This document shows positions 1 to 11,394 of a stretch of 64,000 bases of DNA, in pieces. A program made the translations under genes and the position numbers. The notes below the pieces were generated by a model. That model had not been told where the DNA came from and ran no database searches. It saw only the letters and a program-made list of their open reading frames with translations. Source of the DNA: Elymus sibiricus (taxonomy: Eukaryota; Streptophyta; Magnoliopsida; Poales; Poaceae); the NCBI GenBank assembly GCA_039707655.1, contig CM077665.1, positions 442,369,531 to 442,433,530 on the forward strand. Direction: 5' to 3'. The number at the start of each line of letters is the position of its first letter. Positions within the stretch are counted from its first letter, which is position 1.

Positions 1-1
1 A

Positions 2-3000
2 TTGACATGGTATAGGCTATGTGATGATATTGGATCATGGAACTGGAATCGATTGAAGTTAGAATTTCACCAAAAGTTGTATCCTATGCATCTTGTTCAT
101 CGTGATCGGAATTGTATATATAATTTTTGGTCTCGTGAAGGAGAAAGCATCGCTCTAGCTTAGGGGAGGCTTAATTCAATGTTATATTCATGCCCCAATC
201 ATGAGCTCTCGAGAGAAGTTATTATTTAGAATTTTTATGCTCGGCTTTCTCATAATGATCGATCCATGCTCGATACTTCTTGTACTGGTTCTTTTATGAA
301 GAAGACTATTGAATTCAAGTGGGATCTCTTAGAAAGAACTAAACGCAACTCTGAAGATTGGGAACTCGACGAAGGTAATGAGTTAGGTATTAATCTTAAG
401 ATTGATTGTGTTAAATCTTTTATGAATACCGATGCTTTTCACAAGTTTAGCACTAAATATGGACTTGACTCTGAGATAGTAGCCTCTTTTTGTGAATCAT
501 TTGCTACTCATGTTTACCTCCCTAAGGAGAAGTGGTTTAAATATCACCCCCCTATTAAAGAAGAAATTAAAGAACCGGTCATAGCTAAAGATGAAACTAT
601 CATTTACAATGTTTATCCAGTTGTGCCTACTGATTATATTGAAAAACCACCTTTCCTTGTTAGGATAAAGGAACATGCTAAGGTATCAACTGTGGTTCGC
701 AAAAGTAATATTAAAGAACCTAAGCCCTCTGAACAAATTAAAGTAGAACCTAGTGTTGCTATGGTTAAAGATCTCTTGGTAGAAAATATTGATGGGCATG
801 TTATTTACTTCTGTGATGAAGCTGCTAGAATTGCCAAACCCGATGAAAAAGATAAACATAGACCCGTAGTTGGCATGCCTGTTATCTCAGTTAAAATAGG
901 AGATCATTGCTATCATGGTTTATGTGATGTGGGTGCTAGTGTGAGTGCTATTCCTTTTACCTTATACCAAGAAATTATGAATGATATAGCACCCGCCGAA
1001 ATAGAAGACATTGATGTTCCTATTAAACTTGCTAATAGAGACACCATCACACCACTTGGGATTGTTAGAGATGTTGAAGTCTTGTGTGGGAAAATAAATT
1101 ATCCTACTGATTTTCTAGTTCTTGTTTCCCCACAAGATGACTTTTGTCCCATTATCATTGGTAGACCTTTCTTGAACACTGTTAATGCTAAGATAGATTG
1201 TAAAAAACAAACCGTCGGTGTTAGTTTTGGTGATGTGTCTCATGAGTTTAACTTTTCCAAGTTTCGTAGACAACCACGTAATAAAGAATTATCTAGTAAG
1301 GATGAAATAATTGGTCTTGCTTCTATTGCCGTACCTCCTACCGATCCACTAGAACAATATTTGCTTGACCATGAAAATGATATGCACTTGCATGAAAGAA
1401 ATGAAATAGATAAAATTTTCTTAAAACAACAACCTCTCCTAAAACACAATTTGCCTATTGAAACTCTAGGAGGTCCTCCTCCACCTAAAGGTGATCCTGT
1501 GTTTGAATTAAAACAATTGCCTGACACTTTCAAGTATGCTTATCTTGATGAGAAAAAGATATATCCTGTTATTATTAGTGCTAACCTTACAGAACATGAA
1601 GAAGAAAGATTATTAAAAATTCCGAGGAAGCACTGGGACGCTATTGGATATACTCTTGATGATCTTAAGGGCATTAGTCCCACTCTCTGTCAGCACAAGA
1701 TAAATATGGAACCTGATGATAAACCCGTTGTTGATCACCAACGACGATTGAATCCTAAGATGAAAGAAGTGGTAAGAACTGAAATATTAAAGCTTCTGGA
1801 AGCAGGTATAATTTATCCCATAGCTGATAGTAGATGGGTAAGTCCCGTTCATTGTGTCCCTAAGAAGGGAGGTATTACTGTTGTTCCTAATGATAAAAAT
1901 GAACTTATCCCACAGAGAATTGTCACTGGCTATAGAATGGTAATTGATTTTAGAAAATTAAATAAAGCTACTAAAAAAGATCATTACCCTCTGCCTTTCA
2001 TTGATCAAATACTAGAAAGATTATCTAAGCACACACACTTTTGTTTTCTGGATGGATATTCTGGTTTCTCTCAAATACCTGTATCACAATCTGATCAAGA
2101 GAAAACCACCTTTACTTGTCCTTTTGGAACCTATGCTTATAAACATATGACTTTTGGTTTATGCAATGCACCTGCTACCTTTCAAAGATGTATGACTGCT
2201 ATATCCTCTGATTTTTGTGAAAAGATTGTGGAGGTTTTCGTGGATGATTTTTCCGTTTACGGAACTTCTTTTGATGATTGCTTAAGCAACCTTGATTGAG
2301 TTTTGCAGAGATGTGAACAAACTAATCTCGTCTTGAATTGAGAGAAGTGCCACTCTATGGTTAATGAAGGTATAGTCTTGGGTCATAAAATATCTGAACG
2401 GGGTATTGAGGTGGATAAAGCTAAAGTTGATGCAATTGAGAAAATGCCATGTCCTAAAGATATTAAAGGTATTCGGAGTTTCCTTGATCATGCTGGTTTC
2501 TATAAGAGGTTTATTAAAGACTTCTCTAAAATTTCTAGGCCTCTTACTAATCTTTTACAAAAGGATATTCCATTTGTTTTTTATGATGATTGTGTACAAG
2601 CCCTTGAAACACTCAAAAGAGCCTTAACTTCCTCACCTATTGTTCAACCACCTGATTGGAACTTGCCTTTTGAAATTATGTGTGATGCTAGTGATTATGC
2701 TATTGGTGCTGTTCTAGGACAAAGAGTTGATAAGAAATTAAATGTTATCCATTATGCTAGCAAAACTCTAGACAGTGCCCAAAGAAATTATGCTACTACT
2801 GAAAAAGAATTTTTAGCAGTTGTATTTGCTTGTGATAAATTTAGATCTTACATTGTTGATTCCAAAGTTATTGTTCACACTTATCATGCTGCTATAAAAT
2901 ATCTTATGGAAACGAAAGATGCTAAACCTAGACTCATTAGGTGGGTTCTCTTGCTTCAAGAGTTTGATTTACATATCACTGATAGGAAAGGAGCTGAGAA

Positions 3001-4451
3001 CCCCGTAGCTGATAACTTGTCTAGGTTAGAAAATATTCCTAACGACCCACTACCTATTGATGATAGTTTTCCTGACGAACAGTTAGCTGCAATAAATGTT
3101 TCTCAAAACACTCCTTGGTATGCTGACTATGCTAACTACATTGTTGCTAAATATATGCCACCTAGTTTCACATACCAACAAAAGAAAAAATTCTTCTATG
3201 ATTTAAGACATTACTTTTGGGATGACCCACATCTTTATAAAGAAGGGATAGATGGTATTATTATACGTTGTGTACCTCAGCATGAACAGGAACAAATCCT
3301 ATGGAAATGTCATTCTGAAGCCTATGGAGGAAATCATGCGCGAGATAGAACTGCTCACAAGGTATTGCAATCTGGTTTTTATTGGCCTACTCTCTTCAAG
3401 GATGCCCGTAAGTTTGTCTTGTCTTGTGATGAATGTCAAAGAATTGGTAATATCGGTAAGCGTCAGGAAATGCCTATGAATTATTCACTTGTTGTTGAAC
3501 CATTTGATGTTTGGGGTTTTGACTATATGGGACCTTTTCCTTCCTCTAATGGGTATACTCATATTTTGGTTGCTATTGATTATGTTACTAAGTGGGTAGA
3601 AGCTATTCCAACTAGTAGTGCTGATCATAACACCTCCATTAAAATGCTTAAAGAAGTTATTTTCCCGAGGTTTGGAGTCCCTAGATATTTAGTGACTGAT
3701 GGTGGTTCACACTTTATTCATGGTGCTTTCCGTAAAATGCTTGCTAAATATGAAGTTAACCATAGAATTGCATCACCCTATCATCCTCAATCTAGTGGTC
3801 AAGTTGAACTTAGCGATAGAGAAATAAAATTAATATTACAAAAAATTGTCAATAGGTCCCGAAAGAATTGGTCTAAGAAACTAGATGATGCACTTTGGGC
3901 CTATAGAACAGCTTATAAAAATCCTATGGGTATGTCTCCATACAAAATGGTAAATGGAAAAGCTTGTTATTTCCCTCTAGAGTTAGAACTTAGAACACAA
4001 GACATTTTGGGCAATTAAAGAACTCAATTATGATTTCAAACTTGACGGTGAAAAGAGGTTATTTGACATTAGCTCACTAGATGAATGGAGAACCCAAGCT
4101 TATGAAAATGTCAAAATGTTTAAAGAAAAAGTTAAAAGATGGCATGACAAAAGAATCCAAAAGCGGGAATTCAAAGTTGGAGAATATGTTCTTTTGTACA
4201 ACTCTCGTTTTAGATTTTTTGCAGGAAAGCTTCTTTCCAAATGGGAAGGACCATATATTATCGAAGAGGTTTATCGTTCTGGAGCTACCAAGATTAATAA
4301 TGCCGAAGGTACTAACCCGAAGGTGGTCAATGGACAAAGAATTAAACACTATATCTCAGGTACGCCTATTAATGTTGAAAGCAATATTATCCAAACCATG
4401 ACACTGGAGGAACACATAAAAGAAACCTTCCGGAACACTCTAGAATCCTGA
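2..4451 (+). pseudogene. gag-pol polyprotein of element A1 (broken)
   Basis: One frame runs from base 2 to about 3990 and covers the end of gag, a retropepsin-like protease (DVGAS at 924-938), reverse transcriptase (FVDD at 2237-2248 in place of YVDD), RNase H (CDAS near 2680) and integrase (CDEC zinc-finger end, then TDGG and GQVE of the catalytic core). It is broken by TAG at 161 and 227, TGA at 2297 and TGA at 2339. A net 7-base insertion near 3990, relative to A2, shifts the frame; the integrase C-terminus with its GPY-like motif (WEGPYI) then continues to a stop at 4449-4451. The RNase H motif usually read as TDH is TYH here, so a metal-binding Asp is lost. Had it been intact it would copy and insert the element's RNA. 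Inactive copy, high confidence. Confidence 0.92.
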
Positions 4452-4473
4452 AAAAGAGGAGGTACGTGATACG

Positions 4474-4777
4474 GTAAGTAAATGGACTCCGAAAAATCCG
4501 CAAAAATATTTTCTATTAGTTTTGGAATATTAAAAAAAATAGGAAAATAAGAAATAAACAGGAAAGCAACCGAGGTGAGCACGATACACCACGGCACGCC
4601 TGCCCTCCCTGGCGCGCCCTGGTGGGTTGTGCCCCCCTCGGGCACATTCCTAACTCCGATTTCCTTCCATATTCTTGCTTCCCAAGATAAAAAAATCTTT
4701 ATATATACCCCCGATTGTTTTGACCACCGCATCGCAGAAAAATCCCTTGTTCTTGTTTCATGTTGTTTTCCTGACAG
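4474..4777 (+). other. putative intron before the 3' ORF of A1
   Basis: A consensus donor GTAAGT at 4474 lies just after the integrase stop. A T-rich tract ending in CTGACAG lies 10 bases before the ATG of the 3' ORF. A2 has the same arrangement at 53452-53753. Splicing would give a subgenomic mRNA for the 3' ORF, as proposed for env-position ORFs of Athila elements. The segment also holds a GC-rich inverted repeat (about 4585-4632). Splicing is inferred, not shown. Confidence 0.5.
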
Positions 4778-4787
4778 GTCTGAAAAT

Positions 4788-5201
4788 ATGCCGTCTCAAG
4801 ATTTAGAGGGGGAGAGCTATGTTGCTGACTATATTGCAAACCCTAAGGTCTATGGAGAGGTGGATCATTATGGATGGACCACGGATGATGAGGAAGACGC
4901 CAACATGAAGGAAACAAAGGATGATAGCTCTGAGGAAGAGGATGACCCACTACCTCAGCCTGGAGACATGCATGTGGAATTCAAGAAGTCAATCCTCCCT
5001 ACAGGATACAAACCTAAGGTTCAATTTATTCCATCTCATTTTCTGTAGGAGAGCAAGGCGGCATTATGCAAAAAGATATTAAAGCTCGAGTTAGAGAATG
5101 AGGATCTATGGGAGGGAAATTTTATGCTCAAGTATAAGCTGAAGAAGAAGGCTACCTCATCACCACCACCTTCATCATCTTCACCACCAAAGGAGACTTG
5201 A
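4788..5201 (+). pseudogene. 3' ORF of A1 in the env position
   Basis: An ATG at 4788 opens a frame of 137 codons with one TAG at 5046 and a final TGA at 5199-5201. The predicted protein is acidic and low-complexity (DDEE and EEED runs), then a Lys/Glu/Leu-rich probable coiled coil, then a Ser/Pro-rich tail ending in PPKET. No signal peptide or membrane segment is visible, so it is not a recognisable envelope protein. The tail is shared with the ORF at the same place in A2, but the N-terminal halves do not match. Function unknown. Confidence 0.5.
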
Positions 5202-6794
5202 GTACATAGGTATGGGCACTCCCCTTGGCTTGTGCCAAGCTTGGGGGAGATGCCCCGGTATCGTATCACCATCACTTTTATTACCTTTACTTATTTTATT
5301 TCGATCCTTAGCTATTTTGTGATTTAGTTGAATAAAAGTTTAGTATGATCTATTTTTGGGTGCTAGTTTCGTGATATATCTATCTATGTAATTGAGTGAG
5401 AGTTATATAATAAAGTTTAGTTTGAGCTTTTGCTTCTTTACTTTCTTGTTGCAATCAAAATAAAAATGAAATAAATGAAAAGGATCATATGCTAATATCA
5501 TGGTAAGTAATGACATCACATAAGGAAAAGTATAAGTGGTAAAATTTATTGTAGATTGACAAACATAGCATTGGTCAATGATGCAATTCATGAAATAATT
5601 AATAAGGGAAGAGAAGATTCACATGCAAATACACTATCTTGGACATCTTTTATGATTGTGAGCCCCCATTAAATATTATATGCCAAAATTGTTGACGTTG
5701 GACAAGGAAGACAACATAATGATTTATGTTTGTTCATATTCACATAGAAGTTATATTGTCATAGATCCTTCAACATGTGGTGCTTGCTCAATAGCTTTGC
5801 TAGCCAAAAATTACGCACTAAGTAGAGACACTACTTGTGCATCCAAAAACCCTAAACCCAAACTCATGTTTTGAGAGTCCACCATACCTACATATGGATT
5901 GAGTAAGATCCTTCAAGTAAGTTGTCATCGGTGTAATAAGGCAATAAAAATTGCTTCTAAATGTGTTTGATCAATTAGTGTAAGAGAAAATTGAGCGTTG
6001 TATGAACTTGTGATGGCAAAGTAATAAAAGCGATGGACTGCATAATAAAGGTTGCCATCATAAGGGGCAATATAACGTGACGTTCTTTTGCATTAAGGGA
6101 TTTGGCATACAAACCAAAAAGCGCATGACAACCTCTGCTTCCCTCTGCGAAGGGCCTATCTTTTACTTTTATGTATTTACTTTTATGCAAGAGTCAAAAT
6201 ATTCTTCCCTATTCATTTTTACTTTTTCTTTTTGCAAGCATCATGTGGTGCGGAAAGATGTAGGTACATATATCCAGTTGGATATGAGTGAGCATGAGTT
6301 ATTATTGTTGACATCACCCTTGAGGTGAATACGTTGGGAGGCGAAACTATAAGCCCCTACCTTTCTTTGTGTCCGGTTGAAACTTTTTGCTCATGGGTAT
6401 GCTGTGAGTGTTAGCAATCATAGAAGATTAAATGATGGTTGAGTATGTGGACTTGCCAAAAGGCTCTGACACGAGACCCTTCCTGAAAATATGACGAATT
6501 GTAGTTGCAAAGTTGACTGAGAACATAGTTTGTTGGTTTTCAATAAGGTTTATGCTTTATACTTCTATGTTGTGATGAATTGTTACTTGTTCATGAGAAG
6601 TTATATGATGAAGTTATATAATAAAAGTTATATGAAAAAGTCCTATGACAAAGTTTGTTGCTGCTATGATAATAAGCATGATGCTACTATGTCCGTATTT
6701 TGTTTTTATCGACACCTCTCTCTCAAACCATGTGGACATGTTTTTCGATATTGGCTTTCGCTTGAGGACAAGCGAGGTCTAAGCTTGGGGGAGT
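5202..6794 (+). other. 3' non-coding region of A1 with polypurine tracts
   Basis: No gene is supported here. It carries two copies of a polypurine-type motif, AAGCTTGGGGGAG: an internal one near 5239 and one at 6781-6793 directly before the LTR, the expected plus-strand primer. A block at about 5630-5850 and a second at about 6110-6200 (with CCCTCTGCGAAGGG) recur in A2 and D, and the second also in C. Short ORFs here are not conserved as proteins. Confidence 0.7.
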
Positions 6795-8310
6795 TGATAC
6801 GTCCATTTTGCATCATGATTTCCTACTGTTATTTATAATGTTTTTATGCATAATAATGCTTTATGGAGTAATTCTAATGCCTTTTCTCTCATAATATGCA
6901 AGGTTTACACAAAGAGGGAGAATGCCGGCAGCTGGAATTCTGGACCTGAAAAAGCATATCAGAGACACCTATTCTGCACATATCCAAATAAGCTGAAACT
7001 ACACGGAGAATTATTTTGGAATATATAAAAAATATTGGAGCAAATAACTACCGGAGGGGGGCCACCTGGTGACCACAAGACACGAGGGCGCGCCAGGCCC
7101 CCAGGCACGCCCTGGTGGGTTGTGGCCAGCCCAGCCCACCTCCGGTGCCCATCTTGTGGTACTTAAGGTCTTTTGACCTAGAAAAAATCAAGAGGGGACT
7201 TTCGGGACAGAATGCCGCCATCTCGAGGCGGAACTTGGGCAGGAGCACTTTTGCCCTCCGGCAGAGCGATTCCGCCAAGGGAACTTCCCTCCTAGAGGGG
7301 GAAAGCGAAGCCGTCGTCATCACAAACTACCCTCTCATCTTTGGGAGGCCAATATTCATCAACATCTTCAATAGCACCATCTCCTCTCAAACCCTAGTTC
7401 ATCTTTTGTGTTCAATCTTTGTTCCGGAACCTCAGATTAGTACCTGTGGGTGACTAGTAGTGTTGATTACATCTTGTAGTTGATTACTATATGGTTTATT
7501 TGGTGGAAGATTATATGTTCAGATCCATTATGCTATTTAATACCCCTCTGATCTTGAGCATGAATATCATTTGTGAGTAGTTACCTTTGTTCTTGAGGCC
7601 ACGGGAGAAGTCATGTTGCAAGTAATCATGTGAATTTGGTATGTGTTCGATATTTTGATGATATGTATGTTGTGATTCCCTTAGTGGTGCCATGTGAACG
7701 TCGACTACATGGCACTTCACCATCTTTGGGCCTAAGGGAATGCATTGTGGAGTAGTTATTAGATGATGGGTTGCTAGAGTGACAGAAGCTTAAACCCTAG
7801 TTTATGCGCTATTTCGTAAGGGGCTGATTTGGATCCAAATGTTTAATGCTATGGTTAGATTTTATCTTAATACTTTTCTCGTAGTTGCGGATGCTTGCGA
7901 GGGGGTTAATCATAAGTGGGAGGTTTGTTCAAGTAAGAACAACACCCAGGCACCGGTCCACCCACATATCAAATTATCAAAGTAGCAAACGCGAATCAAA
8001 CCAACATGATGAAAGTGGCTAGATGAAATTCCCGTGTGCCCTCAAGAACGCTTTGCTTATTATACGAGACCGTTTTGGCCTGTCCTTTGCCACAAAAGGA
8101 TTGGGCTATCTTGCAGCACTTTATTTACCGTTACCGTTACTTGCTTGTTACCAATTATCTTGCTATCAAGCTACCTGTTACCTACAATTTCAGTGCTTGT
8201 AGAAATTATCTTGTTGAAAACCGCTTGTCATTTCCTTCTACTCCTCGTTGGGTTCGACACTCTTACTTATCGAAAGGACTACGATTGACCTCGTATATTG
8301 TGGGTCATCA
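6795..8310 (+). repeat. 3' LTR of element A1
   Basis: It starts TGATACGTCC right after the polypurine tract and ends GGGTCATCA. It aligns along its length with the LTRs at 36571-38071 and 55771-57290 (about 1.5 kb each). It contains an ATATATAAAA stretch near 7020 and a GC-rich inverted repeat near 7084-7120. Confidence 0.9.
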
Positions 8311-9513
8311 AGCACAAGAGAAAGATTTGTCCCTAGGCAATCGATAACTAGACCGGTATCATTGTTGCAGTTTTATATGAGGGAGAGGCATACGCTAACA
8401 TACTTTCCGTACTTGGATCATATGCACTTATGATTGGACCTCTAGCAAGCATCCGCAACTACTAAAAATCATTAAGGTAAACCCAACCATAGCATTAAAC
8501 ATCAAGTCCCCTTTATCCCATACGTAAACAATCCCCTTACTCAGGTGTAAGCTTCTGTCACTCTAGCCGCCCACTATAAGCGAATCATAAACATATTGCA
8601 ACACCCTACAGCGGAGATCCCACATGCTTGTGCGACACGGCCGGCACCATAGGAAACCAAAATAGAATATACATCTCAAACCAATCACAATCATCAATCA
8701 ATCCATAGGACAAAAGAAATCTACTCAAACATCATAGGATAGCCACACATCATTGGATAATAATATATAGCATTAAGCACCATGTTTAAATAGAGATTAC
8801 AGCGGGGAAGAGAGTTTTTACACCGCTGCATAGAGGGGGAGAGAGTTGTTGGTGACGGCGGCGAAGTTGTTGATGTAGATCGCCATCACGATGGATGCCC
8901 CGGCGGCGCTCCGGCGCCACCGGGGGAGAGGGGGAGAGAGCCCCCCTCCTCCTTCTTCTTCCTTGGCCTCTTCCCTAGGTGGGAGGATAGTTTCTCCTCT
9001 GTTCCATTGCCGCCATGGCTCCCGGAGGGCAGGAGCCCCTCCGAGATTGGATCTCTCTCTCCGTTTCTCTTCTGTTTTCGTGACTGGTTTCTGACCCCTT
9101 CAGCGTTTCTTAAATATCCGGAGACCGTAACTCCGATCGGGCTGAAATTTAGAGGGGATTTTTATAGCAAAAATATCTTTCTTGCGGCGGAAGGAGAGCC
9201 CCAACCGACTTAAGGGGGAGGCACAAGCTAACACGGCGCGGCCTGGGGGGGCGCCGTGTTGGCTTGTGCCTTCCAACTCCCAAAATTCACATATATTCCT
9301 AAAAAAATCTTCGTAAATTTTTATCGCGTTTGGACTTCGTTTGATGTAGAATTTCTGCGAAACAAAAAATACACAAAAAACAGGAACTGGCACTCGGCAC
9401 TGGATGAGTAAGTTAGTCCCAAAAATAATATAAAATGTTGCCAAAAGTATATGAAAGTTGTAGAATATTGGCATGAAGCAATCAAAAATTATAGATACGA
9501 CGGAGACGTATCA
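8311..9513 (-). repeat. truncated inverted LTR of the element D family
   Basis: Read on the minus strand it starts at 9513 with TGATACGTCTCC and matches the LTR at 57533-59069, including the CCTCTCCCTCATATAA segment (here about 8375-8390). Its 3' end is missing at 8310, where the A1 LTR begins. This fits A1 having inserted into it, with the rest lying left of the window. No coding gene is present. Confidence 0.75.
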
Positions 9514-10418
9514 GCCATCGTCATCACCAACACTTCTCCATCAACAATTACATGATGCTCACTACCGGATGTGAGTAATTCCTGTGTAGGCTTGCTGGAC
9601 GGTGATGGGATTGGACGAGATTTATCATGTAATCGAGTTATTTTGATAGGGCTTGATCCCTAGTATCCACTATGTTCTGAGATTGATGTTGCTATGACTT
9701 TGCTATGCTTAATGCTTGTCACTAGGGACCGAGTGCCATGATTTAGATCTGAACCTATTATGTTTTCATGAATATGAGATTGTTTTGGATCCTATCTTGC
9801 AAGTTATATGCACCTATTATGTGTTATGATCAGTAGATCCCAAGGTGACAATATTTGGGATCATGTCCGGTGATGACCGTAGTTTGAGGAGTTCATGTAT
9901 TCACCATGTGTTAATGCTTTGTTCCGGTTCTCTATTAAAAGGAGACCTTCATATCTCTTAGTTTCCTTATGGACCCCGCTGCCATGGGAGGGTAGGACAA
10001 AAGATGTCATGCAAGTTCTTATTATAAGCATGTATGACTATATACGGAATACATGCCTACATTGTATTGATGAACTGGAGCTAGTTGTGTGTCGCTCTAG
10101 TGTGTAATTGTTACATGATGAATGCCATCCAAATCAATTGTCCATCACTGATCCATGGCCTATGTTTTTCGCTTACTGGTTTCCGTTAAGTTACTTTTGT
10201 TACTAGTGTTCCTACAATCTGGTTCTGTTACTTTTCCTATTGCTTTTTCTACCGTGCTACTAAAAACTTCATTGTAGAAAGAAATTCCAGGTGTGGTTGA
10301 ATTGACAACTCAACTGCTAAGACCAATATTCTTTGGCTCCCCTTGTGTTGAATCAATAATTTTGGGTGAAATATTACCCTCGAATACTGTTGTGATCCCT
10401 TATACTTGTGGGTTATCA
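9514..10418 (+). repeat. 3' part of an older LTR
   Basis: The segment reads like the second half of a Triticeae Gypsy LTR and ends in TACTTGTGGGTTATCA at 10418. Its 5' part is absent because the inverted LTR starts at 9513; it probably lies left of the window. The sequence just after 10418 is not a primer-binding site, so this may be a solo LTR or a truncated element. No gene is supported. Confidence 0.55.
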
Positions 10419-10659
10419 CCGCCTTGCTCCCCCATGTAGCCGCCGCTTTGCTCCCGCATGCCTTGTATCCCTCCTCTATTCCACTGCTGCGCTACCACCT
10501 TAGTTGGTCCGTGGAGAAGATGGGGAGGCCAACCTTGGATTTCTATGGCCATGGGTGGCCGATCTGCGAGCAGTAGGGCTGGATCCTTTGCTTCTTCTCC
10601 CGGAGTGCAGCGATGAGGACAGCAGCGGCGACGCCCACGAACACGGCCCAGAGTCTCTG

Positions 10660-10960
10660 CCCATATGCGCTAGTAGGGCTTTGACCACTCCCCGACCATG
10701 TGCACCGACAAGTGGTGAACCCTCCTTAAGGAGTACAAGAAGTCGTGCACCCACGACCGAAGCAGCAGCGCCGTCGAAGAGAACGGCTCGACCAATATGG
10801 TGTACTACAAGGAGTCGACGACCTGCTCAAGCACCGAGGAAAGGTGGCAGGCTCGCCTGCCAGGAGTGGAGGCGCCGCCAAGAGCACAACACCAACCTCC
10901 AGGATCGAGTCCTAAGTTCATGGATAAGGGAATGAAATGGAATGCTTCTCCTGCCCTTCT
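10660..10960 (+). pseudogene. trihelix/MYB-SANT-like transcription factor remnant
   Basis: From 10686 one frame gives SPTMCTDKW, a TGA at 10716-10718, then LLKEYKKS and, further on, MVYYKE. This is the pattern of the third helix region of plant trihelix DNA-binding domains (DKW..LLKEYKK....YYKE.DDLL). After YYKE the expected DDLL appears only in a frame shifted by one base, so there is both a nonsense and a frameshift lesion. Upstream the match fades. A long open frame at 10504-10935 runs in another frame and is probably chance in GC-rich DNA. If intact it would be a nuclear DNA-binding protein. Confidence 0.55.
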
Positions 10961-11394
10961 AATTGATTAAGATTTAAGACGGCTGTTGATGCCTGTGCTA
11001 GCTTGCTAGGCCCTTCTGATTAAGCTACTCCTTCATCTTAGTACTCCAACCTACAAGATCGAGTAGTAGTTTTCTTGCTAAAATGAATGCGAACATTTCA
11101 ATTCCTTATCTTAGTACTCCGGGTTTTAGTCATAGAACAAGGAATTTAGCATAAATTTAGGTGTACTTCAAGGGATTGTCGTTTGTGCAACGCCAATTGC
11201 TAGCGACTTAAGCTATTAGAAGTACCTTGCTGCAGAAATTCAGATATTAGAGTGTTGTTTTCTGTTTAGTCAATTGCCTGTTTATAGTGTTGTTTTTGTT
11301 GAGATATTACCCTTCCGTAGAAAATTCAGAGAAAAAAAGTTAAAATTCAGAGCAGAACTTCATGAATGTATTGCTCTCGAAAATTCACTTTAAG
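10961..11394. other. no gene seen
   Basis: Unique-looking sequence between the trihelix remnant and the AT-rich array. No open frame, repeat end or inverted repeat of note was found. Confidence 0.5.

Larger units (their letters stand above)
1..8310 (+). mobile_element. Athila-type Ty3/Gypsy element A1, 3' part
   Basis: The window opens inside gag. The order gag, protease, reverse transcriptase, RNase H, integrase, extra 3' ORF, long 3' non-coding region and LTR fits the Athila lineage. It is a close relative of element A2 at 36571-57290, which shows the missing 5' end. The 5' LTR, primer site and first third of gag lie left of the window. The right flank 8311-8315 (AGCAC) should be the target duplication; its partner is outside. 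The wheat family name cannot be fixed by eye. Confidence 0.88.

Noticed and set aside
1240..1533. Minus-strand frame opposite A1 pol, with a twin at 39699-39986
   Set aside because: It is the shadow of the protease-RT linker region; similarity between the two copies follows from pol conservation.
4788..5201. Envelope gene in the Athila 3' region
   Set aside because: No signal peptide, membrane segment or Cys pattern is visible; position alone does not make it an envelope protein.
7115..7453. 112-codon frame in LTR A1 and similar frames at 36988 and 56214
   Set aside because: They are LTR sequence, not conserved in length between copies, and overlap untranslated regulatory DNA.
10504..10935. 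143-codon frame over the trihelix remnant
   Set aside because: The recognisable trihelix residues are in a different frame; this one reads as Arg/Ser/Pro-rich noise.
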